Shown one piece after another: positions 32,535-41,001 of a stretch of 64,000 nt of DNA. This DNA comes from Rhizobium subbaraonis (GTDB lineage: Bacteria; Pseudomonadota; Alphaproteobacteria; Rhizobiales; Rhizobiaceae). Made by a program: the position numbers and the translations under genes. Each line of letters begins with the position of its first letter. Position 1 is the stretch's first letter. A model generated the notes under the pieces. That model ran no database searches. It worked only from the letters and a program-made list of their open reading frames with translations, and was not told the DNA's origin. The stretch spans positions 186,001-250,000 of the forward strand of contig NZ_OBQD01000007.1 of NCBI RefSeq assembly GCF_900220975.1, written 5' to 3'.

Positions 32535-34535
32535 ATGACCGAACGAAACTTCACCGTGATCGAGAACGAGTGGATCACGCTTGCGGACGGCACGCGGCTT
32601 TCCGCGCGCATCTGGATGCCGGACGGGGCCGAGAATGACCCCGTGCCCGCCGTTCTCGAATTTCTCCCCTACCGGAAACGCGACGGAACCTGTGCGCGCG
32701 ACGAATCTACCTACCCGGTCTTCGCCGCAGCCGGCATCGCCGGCGTGCGCGTCGATATCCGCGGCTCGGGCGAGTCTGACGGCGTGATCGACGGCGAATA
32801 TACGCCGCTCGAGCTCGCCAATGCCTGCGAACTGATCGCCTGGATCGCAGCCCAACCCTGGTCCAACGGTTCGGTCGGCATGATGGGCATCTCCTGGGGC
32901 GGCTTCAACTGCCTTCAGGTGGCTGCCCTGAAACCGCCGGCACTGAAGGCGGTCATCTCGATCGCCTCCACCGTCGATCGCTATAACGACGACATCCACT
33001 ACAAGAACGGCACGCATCTCTCCGCCCAGCTCTCCTGGGCGGCGACCATGCTCGCCTACCAGTCCCGCTCGCCCGATCCCGAGATCGTCGGCGACCGCTG
33101 GAAGGCGATGTGGCTGGAGCGGCTGGAGAACGAGCCCTTCTTCCTGGAGGAGTGGCTGAAGCACCAGCGCCGCGACTCCTTCTGGAAGCACGGCTCGATC
33201 TGCGAGGATTTCGACGGCTTCCCCGTTCCCGCCCTCGTCATCGCCGGCTGGGCCGACGGCTACCGCAACACGCCGCTGAAAGCCGTCGAGGGACTCGGTT
33301 CCAAGGCCAAGGCCCTGATCGGCCCCTGGGTCCACAAATACCCGCATTTCGCCTGGCCGAAGCCGCGCATGGATTTCCACGCCGAAGCCATCGCCTGGTG
33401 GAACCGCTGGCTGCGCGGCGAGGAAAACGGCGCCGAGAACTGGCCGCAGGTCCGCGCCTACATCCAGGACGGGCCGAAACCGTCGCTCCGCCGCGAGTTC
33501 GATCCCGGCACCTGGATCGCTAAGCAGGAATGGAGCGCCCCGGACATGGAGTGCTTCTATGTCGAGCAGTTCGGCACGCTCGCGCCCGGCATGCCGATCG
33601 CAGGCGCGTCGAACCACGACCACTACCTGCGCTCGCCGCTCGACACCGGCACCATGTCCGGCGAATGGTTCACGCTGAAGCCGGATGCCGAGATGGCGCT
33701 CGACCAGCGCCTCGACGACGCCGGTTCGCTGGTGCTGGAGACGCCGCCGCTGACGGAGGCCCGCGACTATCTCGGCCAGCCGGTGCTCGACCTGCAGCTC
33801 TCCTGCGAGGCTGACATCGCCAACCTCTGCGCCCGGATCGTCGACGTCCACCCGGACGGCACGGCCACCCGCGTCTCCTTCGGCGTGCTCAACCTCGCCC
33901 ACAGGGACGGAAACGCCGAGCCGAAGCCGATGAGGAAGGGCGAGAAGACCGAGGTCCGCCTTGTACTCGACGCGATGGGCTACCGCTTCGGCGCCGGCCA
34001 CCGCATCCGCCTGTCGCTGTCGACCTCCTACTGGCCGACGATCGTCCCGCCGCCGACCGACCCCGGCCTCACGATCGACCTTGCCAGTCTCGGCCTGGCG
34101 CTGCCGAAGCTTGGGGGCCACGAGGCCGTTTCGCTGCCGGAACCGGCCAACAAGGACCCGCTGCCGAAGTACAACGAACTGGAGCCGGGCGAGACCGCCC
34201 GCAGCGTCGAGCGCGATCTCACCAACGGCCTGACCGAGTACACGATCTACGAGGACACCGGCCTGTCGGAACACCCCGGCACGGGGCTTGCGACGCGGCA
34301 GGTGCGCGACGAGCTCTGGTCGATTGCCGAGGGCGACCCGCTCTCGGCGACCGGCACTTCCACCTGGACCTGCGACATGCAGCGCCCCGGCTGGTTCGTC
34401 CGCACCGTCTCGACGGCGACGATCGCGTGCACGCAGACCGACTGGCTGATCTCCGCCTCCGTCCGCGCCTTCGAGGGCGAAGTGCAGATCTTCGAGAAGA
34501 CCTTCGAAAAGGCGGTCCCCCGCGACTTCATGTGA
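32535..34535 (+). CDS. CocE/NonD family (X-Pro dipeptidyl-peptidase S15-like) hydrolase
   Basis: The 666-residue product has an alpha/beta-hydrolase domain in the first half and a C-terminal jelly-roll domain. The nucleophile elbow is GISWGG, and a RGSGESDG segment and GWADGYRNTP supply the usual surrounding elements; the catalytic His region reads WVHKYPHFAWP. The family includes cocaine esterase, acyl-amino-acid and ester hydrolases. It follows a binding protein closely (26 bp), so it may cleave an ester or amide that the importer brings in. In a carnitine locus an O-acylcarnitine is one possibility; this is inference only. Confidence 0.82.
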   Translation: MTERNFTVIENEWITLADGTRLSARIWMPDGAENDPVPAVLEFLPYRKRDGTCARDESTYPVFAAAGIAGVRVDIRGSGESDGVIDGEYTPLELANACELIAWIAAQPWSNGSVGMMGISWGGFNCLQVAALKPPALKAVISIASTVDRYNDDIHYKNGTHLSAQLSWAATMLAYQSRSPDPEIVGDRWKAMWLERLENEPFFLEEWLKHQRRDSFWKHGSICEDFDGFPVPALVIAGWADGYRNTPLKAVEGLGSKAKALIGPWVHKYPHFAWPKPRMDFHAEAIAWWNRWLRGEENGAENWPQVRAYIQDGPKPSLRREFDPGTWIAKQEWSAPDMECFYVEQFGTLAPGMPIAGASNHDHYLRSPLDTGTMSGEWFTLKPDAEMALDQRLDDAGSLVLETPPLTEARDYLGQPVLDLQLSCEADIANLCARIVDVHPDGTATRVSFGVLNLAHRDGNAEPKPMRKGEKTEVRLVLDAMGYRFGAGHRIRLSLSTSYWPTIVPPPTDPGLTIDLASLGLALPKLGGHEAVSLPEPANKDPLPKYNELEPGETARSVERDLTNGLTEYTIYEDTGLSEHPGTGLATRQVRDELWSIAEGDPLSATGTSTWTCDMQRPGWFVRTVSTATIACTQTDWLISASVRAFEGEVQIFEKTFEKAVPRDFM

Positions 34536-34542
34536 TAGCGAC

Positions 34543-34563
34543 GCCGCCCCTCCCCGGGGCGGC
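34543..34563. terminator. GC-rich hairpin after the CocE-type hydrolase gene
   Basis: GCCGCCCC (34543-34550) and GGGGCGGC (34556-34563) form an 8-bp stem with a TCCCC loop. There is no T-run after it, so it may be a processing or rho-assisted stop. Confidence 0.4.
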
Positions 34564-34681
34564 CCCGCACGTCCGGTCACGCCGTCTTCCGAAGGCGGCT
34601 TGTCCGGTTGACCCGTCATCTTCGTCGCCGGCGCCGCCGCAAATCGTCGAGATGCCGCAGCCCGCCACGGGCACCGAGCGA

Positions 34682-36127
34682 TCAGGCATGCCTGTATCGC
34701 TGACGCCGCAGATATCCCGACATGCGCCGGGCAACGCCCGTCGGGCGCTCCGGATCGGCGATGTCGGATTCGGCAAGCATCTTCTCCTCCGCGGTGAGTT
34801 CGCGCATCGGGACGTCGATCAGTCCTCTCCCTTCCGCCCGGTTGAGGGCCTCGATCGCCCGGACAAGCGAGCCGTGCTTTTCGAGCGCGGCCGCTACCTC
34901 GGCAGGGTCGCAGCCGAGGTGTTCGGCCAGCAGGTCGTTGCGATGGGCCTGGATCTTTTCGGCGATGGCGTCATTGTCCGCGCGGGATTCGATGATGACG
35001 TCGCATTCCGTGTCATAGCCCATCGAGCGGTTGTTCAGGTTCGCCGAGCCGAGCTTCATGATCCGGTCGTCAGCGATCATGATCTTGGCATGAACATAGA
35101 TCGGGTTCCTCGCGTCGTTGACGGGATAGAGCAATCGGAATCGGCCATGCCGGTCGGCGTCGCGGACCAGCTTCATCAGCCGGATGCGTGCCGAGTCCAT
35201 CGTCTTCGCCTCGAGCCACCCGTCAGCCCCCTCCGGATTGATCAGGACCACCTCGGGACCATCCGGCTCACGCAATCTTTCCGCCATGGCCTCGGCGATC
35301 CGCCGTGACGCAAAATACTGGCTTTCGACATACAGGTACCGTTTCGCGGTGGCGATCATCGCGAGCTTTGCCGCCTCGATCTCGGAGGCCTGGGGCTGCT
35401 TCTCGTATTCGGGCAAGGTCCGCGCGATACCGATCTCGATGTCGTGGAAATCGACGTTGAGACCCTCCGGCCAGGGATCTGACCGCGCCTCGAGCGGATC
35501 GAGTGTTTCTCCGGTGGCATGCTTCCACCTGGCGCGCGCCAGATCCCCCAGAGCCGCCGCGGCCGGCCCGGCGATACAGGTCGTCGCATCATGCCACGGC
35601 CCCTGCGCGAAGCCCATCGGCGAGCGCCGGCGCCTGTCGTCGTCGAGGTGTTCCCGGGTGTCCCACCGCCCGACGGTCATGTCGATGCCGCCGCAGAATG
35701 CGACGCGGTCGTCGATCACCAGCAGCTTCATATGATGCGCCGACAGCGTGGGGTGCGCGCCGTCGAGCTTGAGCTGCACTTTTTTGGAGAACATCCAGCT
35801 CAGGATGTAGAACGGCGTTTCGCCCCGGGTGATCGAGTTCAACAGCCCGATGTCCCACTTGAGGATGCGGATATCCAGGCCTTCGCGCCGCTTCGCCAGC
35901 CAGTTGAGGAAGCTTCCCAGTTTCTCGGGCGCTTCGTCCTTCGGCTCGCCGGGGACGAGGTCGATGCGGGTGTCGAAATCCCAGCCGATCATGAAGATCG
36001 ACCGTTCCGCCTTCAGCATCGCACTCCGGGCATGCTCGAAGAATCCGGCGGCGTCGACGATCACCGTCACCCGATCCGCTTTACGGATCCGCCAGCATGT
36101 GTCGCCTTCGACGAGTATCGATGTCAT
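34682..36127 (-). CDS. Phospholipase D family protein
   Basis: The 481-residue product has two HKD motifs. The first is HHMKLLVIDD (His132, Lys134, Asp139), followed by GGID. The second, about residue 340, is VHAKIMIADD, followed by GSANLNNRSMGYD. Two HKD motifs form one active site in phosphodiesterases of the PLD/cardiolipin synthase superfamily. The length and the lack of membrane helices suit a soluble PLD that hydrolyses phospholipids or related diesters. The ATG at 36127 is chosen because the protein from there begins with the usual N-terminal MTSILVEGDTCWR; the longer frame to 36274 has an unlikely lead. It is divergent from a DedA gene. Confidence 0.85.
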   Translation of the reverse strand: MTSILVEGDTCWRIRKADRVTVIVDAAGFFEHARSAMLKAERSIFMIGWDFDTRIDLVPGEPKDEAPEKLGSFLNWLAKRREGLDIRILKWDIGLLNSITRGETPFYILSWMFSKKVQLKLDGAHPTLSAHHMKLLVIDDRVAFCGGIDMTVGRWDTREHLDDDRRRRSPMGFAQGPWHDATTCIAGPAAAALGDLARARWKHATGETLDPLEARSDPWPEGLNVDFHDIEIGIARTLPEYEKQPQASEIEAAKLAMIATAKRYLYVESQYFASRRIAEAMAERLREPDGPEVVLINPEGADGWLEAKTMDSARIRLMKLVRDADRHGRFRLLYPVNDARNPIYVHAKIMIADDRIMKLGSANLNNRSMGYDTECDVIIESRADNDAIAEKIQAHRNDLLAEHLGCDPAEVAAALEKHGSLVRAIEALNRAEGRGLIDVPMRELTAEEKMLAESDIADPERPTGVARRMSGYLRRQRYRHA

Positions 36128-36345
36128 GTTTACGCCTCTGTTCTCTCGCAAAGGCGATATAGGCGGCACGAAGGTGAGGTCGATGGGCTGGGTGGCGAAA
36201 AAGGGGCGATCCGGCGATGCATCTTTTTTGCCGTCTCGGGCGTTGTTCGCGACCAGTTGAAAGGATGACGACATGAAGGACGGGCGGATGCCTGCGCATC
36301 AGGAACGGTCAGGCGCCATGCGCATGTCGGAAGCCGGGTGAACCG

Positions 36346-36939
36346 ATGGAGGAATTCGTTCACTCCACCATGCAGCAGTTCGGCGTTTTCGGCATCGGCC
36401 TGCTGATGTTCCTCGAAAACATCTTCCCGCCGATCCCCTCGGAGCTGATCATGCCGCTGGCGGGCTATCTCTCCACTCGCGGCGACATGAGCATCGTCGC
36501 CGTCATCGCAGCCGGTTCGACCGGATCCCTGCTGGGAATCATCCCCTGGTACGTGCTCGGCCGCATGATGGGGGAAAAGAAGCTCAAGTCGTTCGCGGGC
36601 CGGCACGGGCGCTGGCTGACGATGTCGCCCGACGACATCGCGCAGGCCGGGGAACGTTTCCGCAGGCATGGCCAGGTCTCTGTATTGATCGGCCGGCTGA
36701 TACCGACGGTGCGGACGCTGATCTCTGTGCCGGCAGGCATCGCCCGCATGCCGTTCTGGCAGTTCCTGGCCTACTCCGCCATCGGCAGCGTCATCTGGAC
36801 ATCGGCGCTGGCGCTTGCGGGCTTCGGCCTCGGGCAGGCCTACGAGACCGTGAAGGACTACGTCAATCCGGTCGCGACTGCCGTCCTCTGCATCATGATC
36901 GTTGCCTACGGATACCGGGTCGCGACCTTCAAGGCGTGA
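36346..36939 (+). CDS. DedA family membrane protein
   Basis: The 197-residue inner-membrane protein is of the DedA/SNARE-associated family. It has an early amphipathic stretch with FLENIFPPIPSELIMPLAGYL and the conserved GRLIPTVRTLISVPAGIARM block, with several hydrophobic helices. Members act in phospholipid (undecaprenyl-phosphate or PE) flipping and membrane homeostasis. The gene is divergent from the phospholipase D gene (218-bp spacer), which fits a shared lipid theme. A strong hairpin (36984-37007) follows. Confidence 0.86.
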   Translation: MEEFVHSTMQQFGVFGIGLLMFLENIFPPIPSELIMPLAGYLSTRGDMSIVAVIAAGSTGSLLGIIPWYVLGRMMGEKKLKSFAGRHGRWLTMSPDDIAQAGERFRRHGQVSVLIGRLIPTVRTLISVPAGIARMPFWQFLAYSAIGSVIWTSALALAGFGLGQAYETVKDYVNPVATAVLCIMIVAYGYRVATFKA

Positions 36940-36983
36940 GGTGACGCGCTCATTCCCTTCATTACCCTGCGAGCCGGTCGAAT

Positions 36984-37007
36984 GGGGGCGGCCAACGAGC
37001 CGCCCCA
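36984..37007. terminator. Bidirectional hairpin between convergent genes
   Basis: GGGGCGGC (36985-36992) and GCCGCCCC (36999-37006) form an 8-bp stem with a six-base loop, between the end of the DedA gene and the end of the Atu4866-like gene. It can serve both strands. There is no long T-run. Confidence 0.55.
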
Positions 37008-37021
37008 CTCTTGCTGCGCCC

Positions 37022-37378
37022 TTACTGGGCCGGTTTCTGTCCGTCGCGATAGAGGATCATGCCGCCGTGGTGGAGCACGCCGTCGATGAAGTCGCCGTCG
37101 GCGGTGAAGCCGGTGTCGTCCCAGTACTCGATGTGGTCGCCGCTCACCTCGTAGCGCCCCTTGTAGGCGCCCTCGCGGCTGCCGCGCGCCTCGACGTAGC
37201 GGCCATTCGGCAGCAACTCGTGGCGGACGTGGCCGTCCTCGGTGATCCACATCCCGGCATAGGGATGGCTGTTGCGGGCATCGGAAGCGGTGTTCATCTG
37301 CGCATGACCTTTCTGGACTGGAACGAATGCGGCGCAAAGGGCGATCGCGCCCGCCGCAAGAAACTGCATACCGTTCAC
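37022..37378 (-). CDS. Atu4866-domain small secreted protein
   Basis: The 118-residue product starts at a GTG with AGGAG six bases upstream. It has a Sec signal (about residues 5-26, ending GHAQ) and a mature part with NSHPYAGMWITEDGHVRHELLPNG and YWDDTGFTADGDF, the pattern of the Agrobacterium Atu4866 domain. The domain is a small beta-barrel of unknown function. It is the last gene of a tight operon with a carboxymuconolactone-decarboxylase-like gene (10 bp upstream) and an SDR gene, a set seen together in rhizobia. Confidence 0.75.
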   Translation of the reverse strand: MNGMQFLAAGAIALCAAFVPVQKGHAQMNTASDARNSHPYAGMWITEDGHVRHELLPNGRYVEARGSREGAYKGRYEVSGDHIEYWDDTGFTADGDFIDGVLHHGGMILYRDGQKPAQ

Positions 37379-37388
37379 CTTCGTCTCC

Positions 37389-37841
37389 TCACTGCTGGCC
37401 TTCGCGGCGCTCGGCGAAGAGCTCCGACAGCGTCTGCGAAGCGGCGATCGCCTTGGGGAAGCCGGCCGGCACCGTCACCATGTAGACGATCTCCTTCAAC
37501 TCCTCTTCCGTGACCCCGATGTTGAGCGCGTAGCCGGCATGGACCTTCATGAAGACCCGCTCGCCGATCGCCGCGAAGGCGGCCACGGCGGCAAGCTGGC
37601 GGGTGCGGTTGTCGAGACCGGGCCGCGACCAGACGTCGCCGAGCGCATAGGCCTCGGTCGCCTCTGCAAGGAAGGGAAACTCCTCCCGCATTCGCTCCAG
37701 CGTCGGCTGGGTCTCGCCATTGTTCAGGCTCCTGATGACGGAATCGCCGCGCGTGAGGCGCTCTTCGGTCGTGTCGGCCGAGGCGGCAAGCGGCGTGGCG
37801 CACAGGAGGACCGCGGCGAAGATTCGGATTTGGCGATGCAT
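37389..37841 (-). CDS. Carboxymuconolactone decarboxylase family protein, secreted
   Basis: The 150-residue product begins with a signal peptide (about residues 1-22, ending ASA). It then carries the CMD fold with NRTRQLAAVAAFAAIGE, FMKVHAGYALNIGVTEEELKEIVYMVTVPAGFPKA. The CxxC of peroxidatic AhpD-like members is absent; only the following His region is kept (VHAGYALN), so it belongs to the non-redox CMD group. The start at 37841 follows GGGAGA. It lies between an SDR gene (13 bp upstream) and the Atu4866-like gene. The physiological reaction is unknown. Confidence 0.78.
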   Translation of the reverse strand: MHRQIRIFAAVLLCATPLAASADTTEERLTRGDSVIRSLNNGETQPTLERMREEFPFLAEATEAYALGDVWSRPGLDNRTRQLAAVAAFAAIGERVFMKVHAGYALNIGVTEEELKEIVYMVTVPAGFPKAIAASQTLSELFAERREGQQ

Positions 37842-37854
37842 GATCGATCTCCCT

Positions 37855-38586
37855 TCAGTAACCGCCGGTCGGACGGACGACGATCTCGCTCGTCGAGACG
37901 TTGGCCGGCTGGTCGATGGCATGGCGGATCGCGGCGGCGATCGCCTCCGGCTTCAGGGCGTTGCTGCGGAAGGAAACCATCGCCTCCGCCGCGACCGGGT
38001 CGGTGATGGTGCTGGCGAGCTCGGATTCGACCACGCCCGGATAGACGCAGGTGACGCGGATCTTGTCGTTCTCCTGCCGCAGGCCATCGGAAATCGCCCG
38101 CACCGCATATTTCGTCGCGCAGTAGACGGCGGCGGTGGGCACGACATAAAGGCCGCCGACGGAGGAGACGTTGATGATATGGCCGAAGCCCTGTGCGTTC
38201 ATCACCGGCAGCACCGCCGCGATCCCGTGCAGCACGCCGCGGATGTTGACGTCGATCATCCGGTCCCATTCCTCGACCTTCAGCGAATTCATCGGCGACA
38301 GCGGCATCACGCCGGCATTGTTGACGATCACATCGATGCGACCGTATGCGTCGAGCGCGGCACGGGCGAAATCCTCCACGTCCTGCCGATGCGTCACGTC
38401 GAGGGCACGCAGCGCGACCGTGCCGCCGCCAGCCTCGACCTCGGCCTTCAGTTCTTCCAGGCGTTCGGTGCGGCGGGCGCCGATCATCAGCTTCGCTCCG
38501 GCCTCACCGAGTTCGCGGACAAGGCCCGCACCGATGCCGCTGCTGGCGCCGGTGATCAAAATTACCTTCTCGGATATGCTGGTCAT
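37855..38586 (-). CDS. Short-chain dehydrogenase/reductase
   Basis: The 243-residue classical SDR has the cofactor loop TGASSGIG (about residues 12-19), NNAG in the fourth strand, the active-site Ser region (NVSSVGG) and the Tyr-x3-Lys pair YCATK. An Arg after the second strand (GARRTERLEEL) favours NADP. The start at 38586 follows AAGGA. It leads a three-gene operon with CMD-like and Atu4866-like genes and is divergent from an AraC regulator, which probably controls the set. Substrate unknown; such SDRs often reduce aldehydes or ketones. Confidence 0.85.
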   Translation of the reverse strand: MTSISEKVILITGASSGIGAGLVRELGEAGAKLMIGARRTERLEELKAEVEAGGGTVALRALDVTHRQDVEDFARAALDAYGRIDVIVNNAGVMPLSPMNSLKVEEWDRMIDVNIRGVLHGIAAVLPVMNAQGFGHIINVSSVGGLYVVPTAAVYCATKYAVRAISDGLRQENDKIRVTCVYPGVVESELASTITDPVAAEAMVSFRSNALKPEAIAAAIRHAIDQPANVSTSEIVVRPTGGY

Positions 38587-38754
38587 TTCATCATCCTTTC
38601 CTTGCTGCCCGCGGCGGGTTTGCACCGGGCAGGTTTGAGAATGGCAACGACAGGCTTGGGTGCGGTAGCACGGATTTCCGCCATTCTTGCACGATCCTCC
38701 GAAACGCCTGTCGGCAGTCTTGGCAATCAGCCCGGATTACTAGAAGATCTGCCC

Positions 38755-39651
38755 ATGGAGAACTTGACGGAATTGAAACAACGCATCGCGCGACATGCGC
38801 CCGACGACGGCTTCTTCGACACGGCGGTGCCCGGGCTGTCGCTGATCCGCTCCCAGGCCGTGTCCGACCCGGTCCACACGCTCTACGACCCCTCGTTCTG
38901 CCTCGTCGCCTCCGGCCGCAAGCGGGCGCGCATCGGCAGCCGCGAGATCGTCTACGAGACCGGCGGCTGCCTGGTCGTCGGCATCGACCTGCCAATCATC
39001 GGCGCCGTGATCGAGGCAAGCACCGACGCGCCCTATCTCTGCCTCAAGCTCAGCCTTGACCGCGGGATGCTGGCAGACCTGCTCTTGGGGGTAGCCCACA
39101 CGGGCGGCGGCGCGCCGGAACCGGACCGCACCGAGGCGGCCGGCGTCCAAGCCGCCACGCCCGAACTGGTCGATGCCTCCACCCGTCTCCTCGGGCTTCT
39201 CGATGCGCCGCAAGACATTGCCACGCTCGCGCCGCTGGTCATCCGCGAGATCCACTACCGGCTGATGACCGGCCCACAAGGGGCGATCCTGCGCCAGATC
39301 GTAAGCGGGGAGAGCCATCTCGGCCAGATCGGCCGGGCCGTGGCCTATCTCTGCGACAACTATGCCGCGCCGACCCGGATCGAGGACCTCGCCCGCATCG
39401 CCGGCATGAGCCCCTCCTCCTTCCACGAGCATTTCCGAACCGCGACCGCGATGAGCCCGCTGCAGTTCCGCACCCGCCTGCGCATGCACGAGGCGCGACG
39501 GCTGATGGTCGCCGAAGGACTGAGTGCGGCCGAGGCCGGGTTCCGCGTCGGCTACGACAGTCCCTCGCAGTTCAGCCGCGACCATGTTCGCATCTACAGC
39601 CGGCCGCCCCGGCGCGACCTGTCGCGCATGCAGGCCGAGCAAGCGTACTGA
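38755..39651 (+). CDS. AraC family regulator (AraC_N type)
   Basis: The 298-residue protein has the N-terminal AraC_N sensor (LSLIRSQAVSDPVHTLYDPSFCLVASGRKR ahead of a beta-rich core, about residues 25-175). A C-terminal double helix-turn-helix follows (about 190-290: RIEDLARIAGMSPSSFHEHFR and AEAGFRVGYDSPSQFSRDH). This is the YqhC-like group, which often responds to aldehydes or electrophiles and controls a divergent oxidoreductase. The 168-bp divergent region toward the SDR gene holds the shared promoters. A much longer open frame upstream on this strand is antisense to the SDR operon and is not used. Confidence 0.85.
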   Translation: MENLTELKQRIARHAPDDGFFDTAVPGLSLIRSQAVSDPVHTLYDPSFCLVASGRKRARIGSREIVYETGGCLVVGIDLPIIGAVIEASTDAPYLCLKLSLDRGMLADLLLGVAHTGGGAPEPDRTEAAGVQAATPELVDASTRLLGLLDAPQDIATLAPLVIREIHYRLMTGPQGAILRQIVSGESHLGQIGRAVAYLCDNYAAPTRIEDLARIAGMSPSSFHEHFRTATAMSPLQFRTRLRMHEARRLMVAEGLSAAEAGFRVGYDSPSQFSRDHVRIYSRPPRRDLSRMQAEQAY

Positions 39652-40092
39652 GGCGGCATCACGGATCAGGCACGAACGGCCACGAATTCGTGTTCGTCAG
39701 CGGACATGAATACGGGTCTGCCGCCGCCGGTTCGCCACTTTTCGGGATCAGTTTCGCCTCCGGCATCGATTCGCACGTCAGATTGGATCGATTGCGTCTT
39801 TGGAGGAGCCGAGAAAAAGCCTGGGAGCGTTGCCGCTGGGACGGGACCACGCAAGGACGGCGAAACTATTGCGCAAGACGGGCTGGAAACAGACTAGGGA
39901 ATGATTATCTGAAGCCTTCGAAGGTCGGCCCTTGCCTTCGGCGATCGGATCGCCGAAAGGACACCGCGCCACGGCCTGGAATTCTCCGTGCGCCGCACCT
40001 GGCTTCGGCGGACGTATAGCGACATCATATCTGCGCATGCATGACGCAGGGATTTGACGTCCCGGCCTGTGATGCTGCGCGAGGAGCAAACG
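39652..40092. other. Non-coding or degenerate stretch without a supported gene
   Basis: These 441 bases hold several short open frames on both strands (for example 39666-39854 minus and 39706-39897 plus). None has a ribosome site, a clear codon pattern or a recognisable family, so I call none. It may be decayed sequence. The last bases carry the GAGGAG site of the SRPBCC gene. Confidence 0.4.
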
Positions 40093-40560
40093 ATGACGAT
40101 CCTGCAGCGCGCCATCGCGTCCGCGGATACCGCCCTTTCCGTCGAGCGCCGCTTCGACGCCCCCGTTCCGGTCGTCTACCGCCTGTGGACCGCGCCGGAA
40201 CTGTTGGCGCTCTGGTGGGGACCGCACGACTTCACCACGCACTCGATCGCCATGGATTTCCGCCCCGGTGGAACCTGGTCCGCCGTGATCCGCTCCCCGT
40301 TCGGAGAAGACACGGTGATGTCGGCGCTCTACCGCGACATCGTCGAGAACAACTCCATTTCGTTCGCGCTACAGTCCGATGAGGGCGAGGAGAGCGAAGT
40401 CGCCGTTTCCTTTCACGCCGTCAATGGAACAACGCGCCTGACGATCCACCAGTCGCCGATGGCGCACCGCGCAGAAGCCGAAGCCTTCCGGGACGGCTGG
40501 CGGGAATATCTGGACAGGCTCGAATCCTATCTGCTCCGCCGTCACTGGGACGAGCGTTGA
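40093..40560 (+). CDS. SRPBCC (AHSA1-type) domain protein
   Basis: The 155-residue protein has the AHSA1/START pattern: VERRFDAPVPVVYRLWTAPELLALWWGPHDF near the N-terminus, FRPGGTWSAVIRSP, and a long C-terminal helix DGWREYLDRLESYL. Such proteins bind a hydrophobic ligand in a helix-grip cavity or act as Hsp90-type co-chaperones. The start at 40093 is set by GAGGAG seven bases upstream; the longer frame from 40054 lacks one. It is a single gene with no clear partner. Confidence 0.8.
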   Translation: MTILQRAIASADTALSVERRFDAPVPVVYRLWTAPELLALWWGPHDFTTHSIAMDFRPGGTWSAVIRSPFGEDTVMSALYRDIVENNSISFALQSDEGEESEVAVSFHAVNGTTRLTIHQSPMAHRAEAEAFRDGWREYLDRLESYLLRRHWDER

Positions 40561-40587
40561 AAACACCGGTCAGGGGCGCGCGGGAAT

Positions 40588-41001
40588 TTACCGCTTTGCG
40601 CCATTGCCGGCGAGCGCTGAGAGGACCTGAAGGGCCCGCTCACCGTCTGCGGCAGGCACGAACACATGGTCGTGGTGGAAGGCGGCAACGACGTTTGCGC
40701 TGATGCCCTCGCGCGAAAGGGCGGTGGCAATGGCGGCCGTCAGGCCGACGGCCTCAAGCGAGGAGTGCACGCTGAGCGTGATCAGTCGCATCGGCGCGCT
40801 GCACCCGATCCCTTCGGCCGCCGCCACCGCGGCGGGCAAGATCAGCGTCATCCCCTCCTCTTCCCGGAACGTTCCGAGCGCATCGAGATGGCGCAGCCGC
40901 TCCGCCTCGGCGAACGGCAGGCTGCAGAACACGAACAGCCCGTCCTTCAGCGCGGGCCGCATCTCGGAGACGAGCCTGTCCAGATCGGTGATTCCGCTCA
41001 C
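40588..41001 (-). CDS. ACT domain-containing protein
   Basis: The 137-residue product starts at GTG 41001, overlapping the hydrolase stop as GTGA with GGGAGG upstream, so translation is coupled. It begins SGITDLDRLVSEMRPAL and carries a C-terminal ACT-like module (LSVHSSLEAVGLTAAIATALSREGISANVVAAFHHDHVFVP) known from small stand-alone ACT proteins. ACT domains bind amino acids or other small ligands. Its pairing with an HSL-family hydrolase is unexplained. Confidence 0.75.
   Translation of the reverse strand: MSGITDLDRLVSEMRPALKDGLFVFCSLPFAEAERLRHLDALGTFREEEGMTLILPAAVAAAEGIGCSAPMRLITLSVHSSLEAVGLTAAIATALSREGISANVVAAFHHDHVFVPAADGERALQVLSALAGNGAKR

Noticed and set aside
39652-40092. Short open frames on both strands in the gap before the SRPBCC gene
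   Set aside because: No ribosome site, no recognisable family, and complementary frames are equally open.
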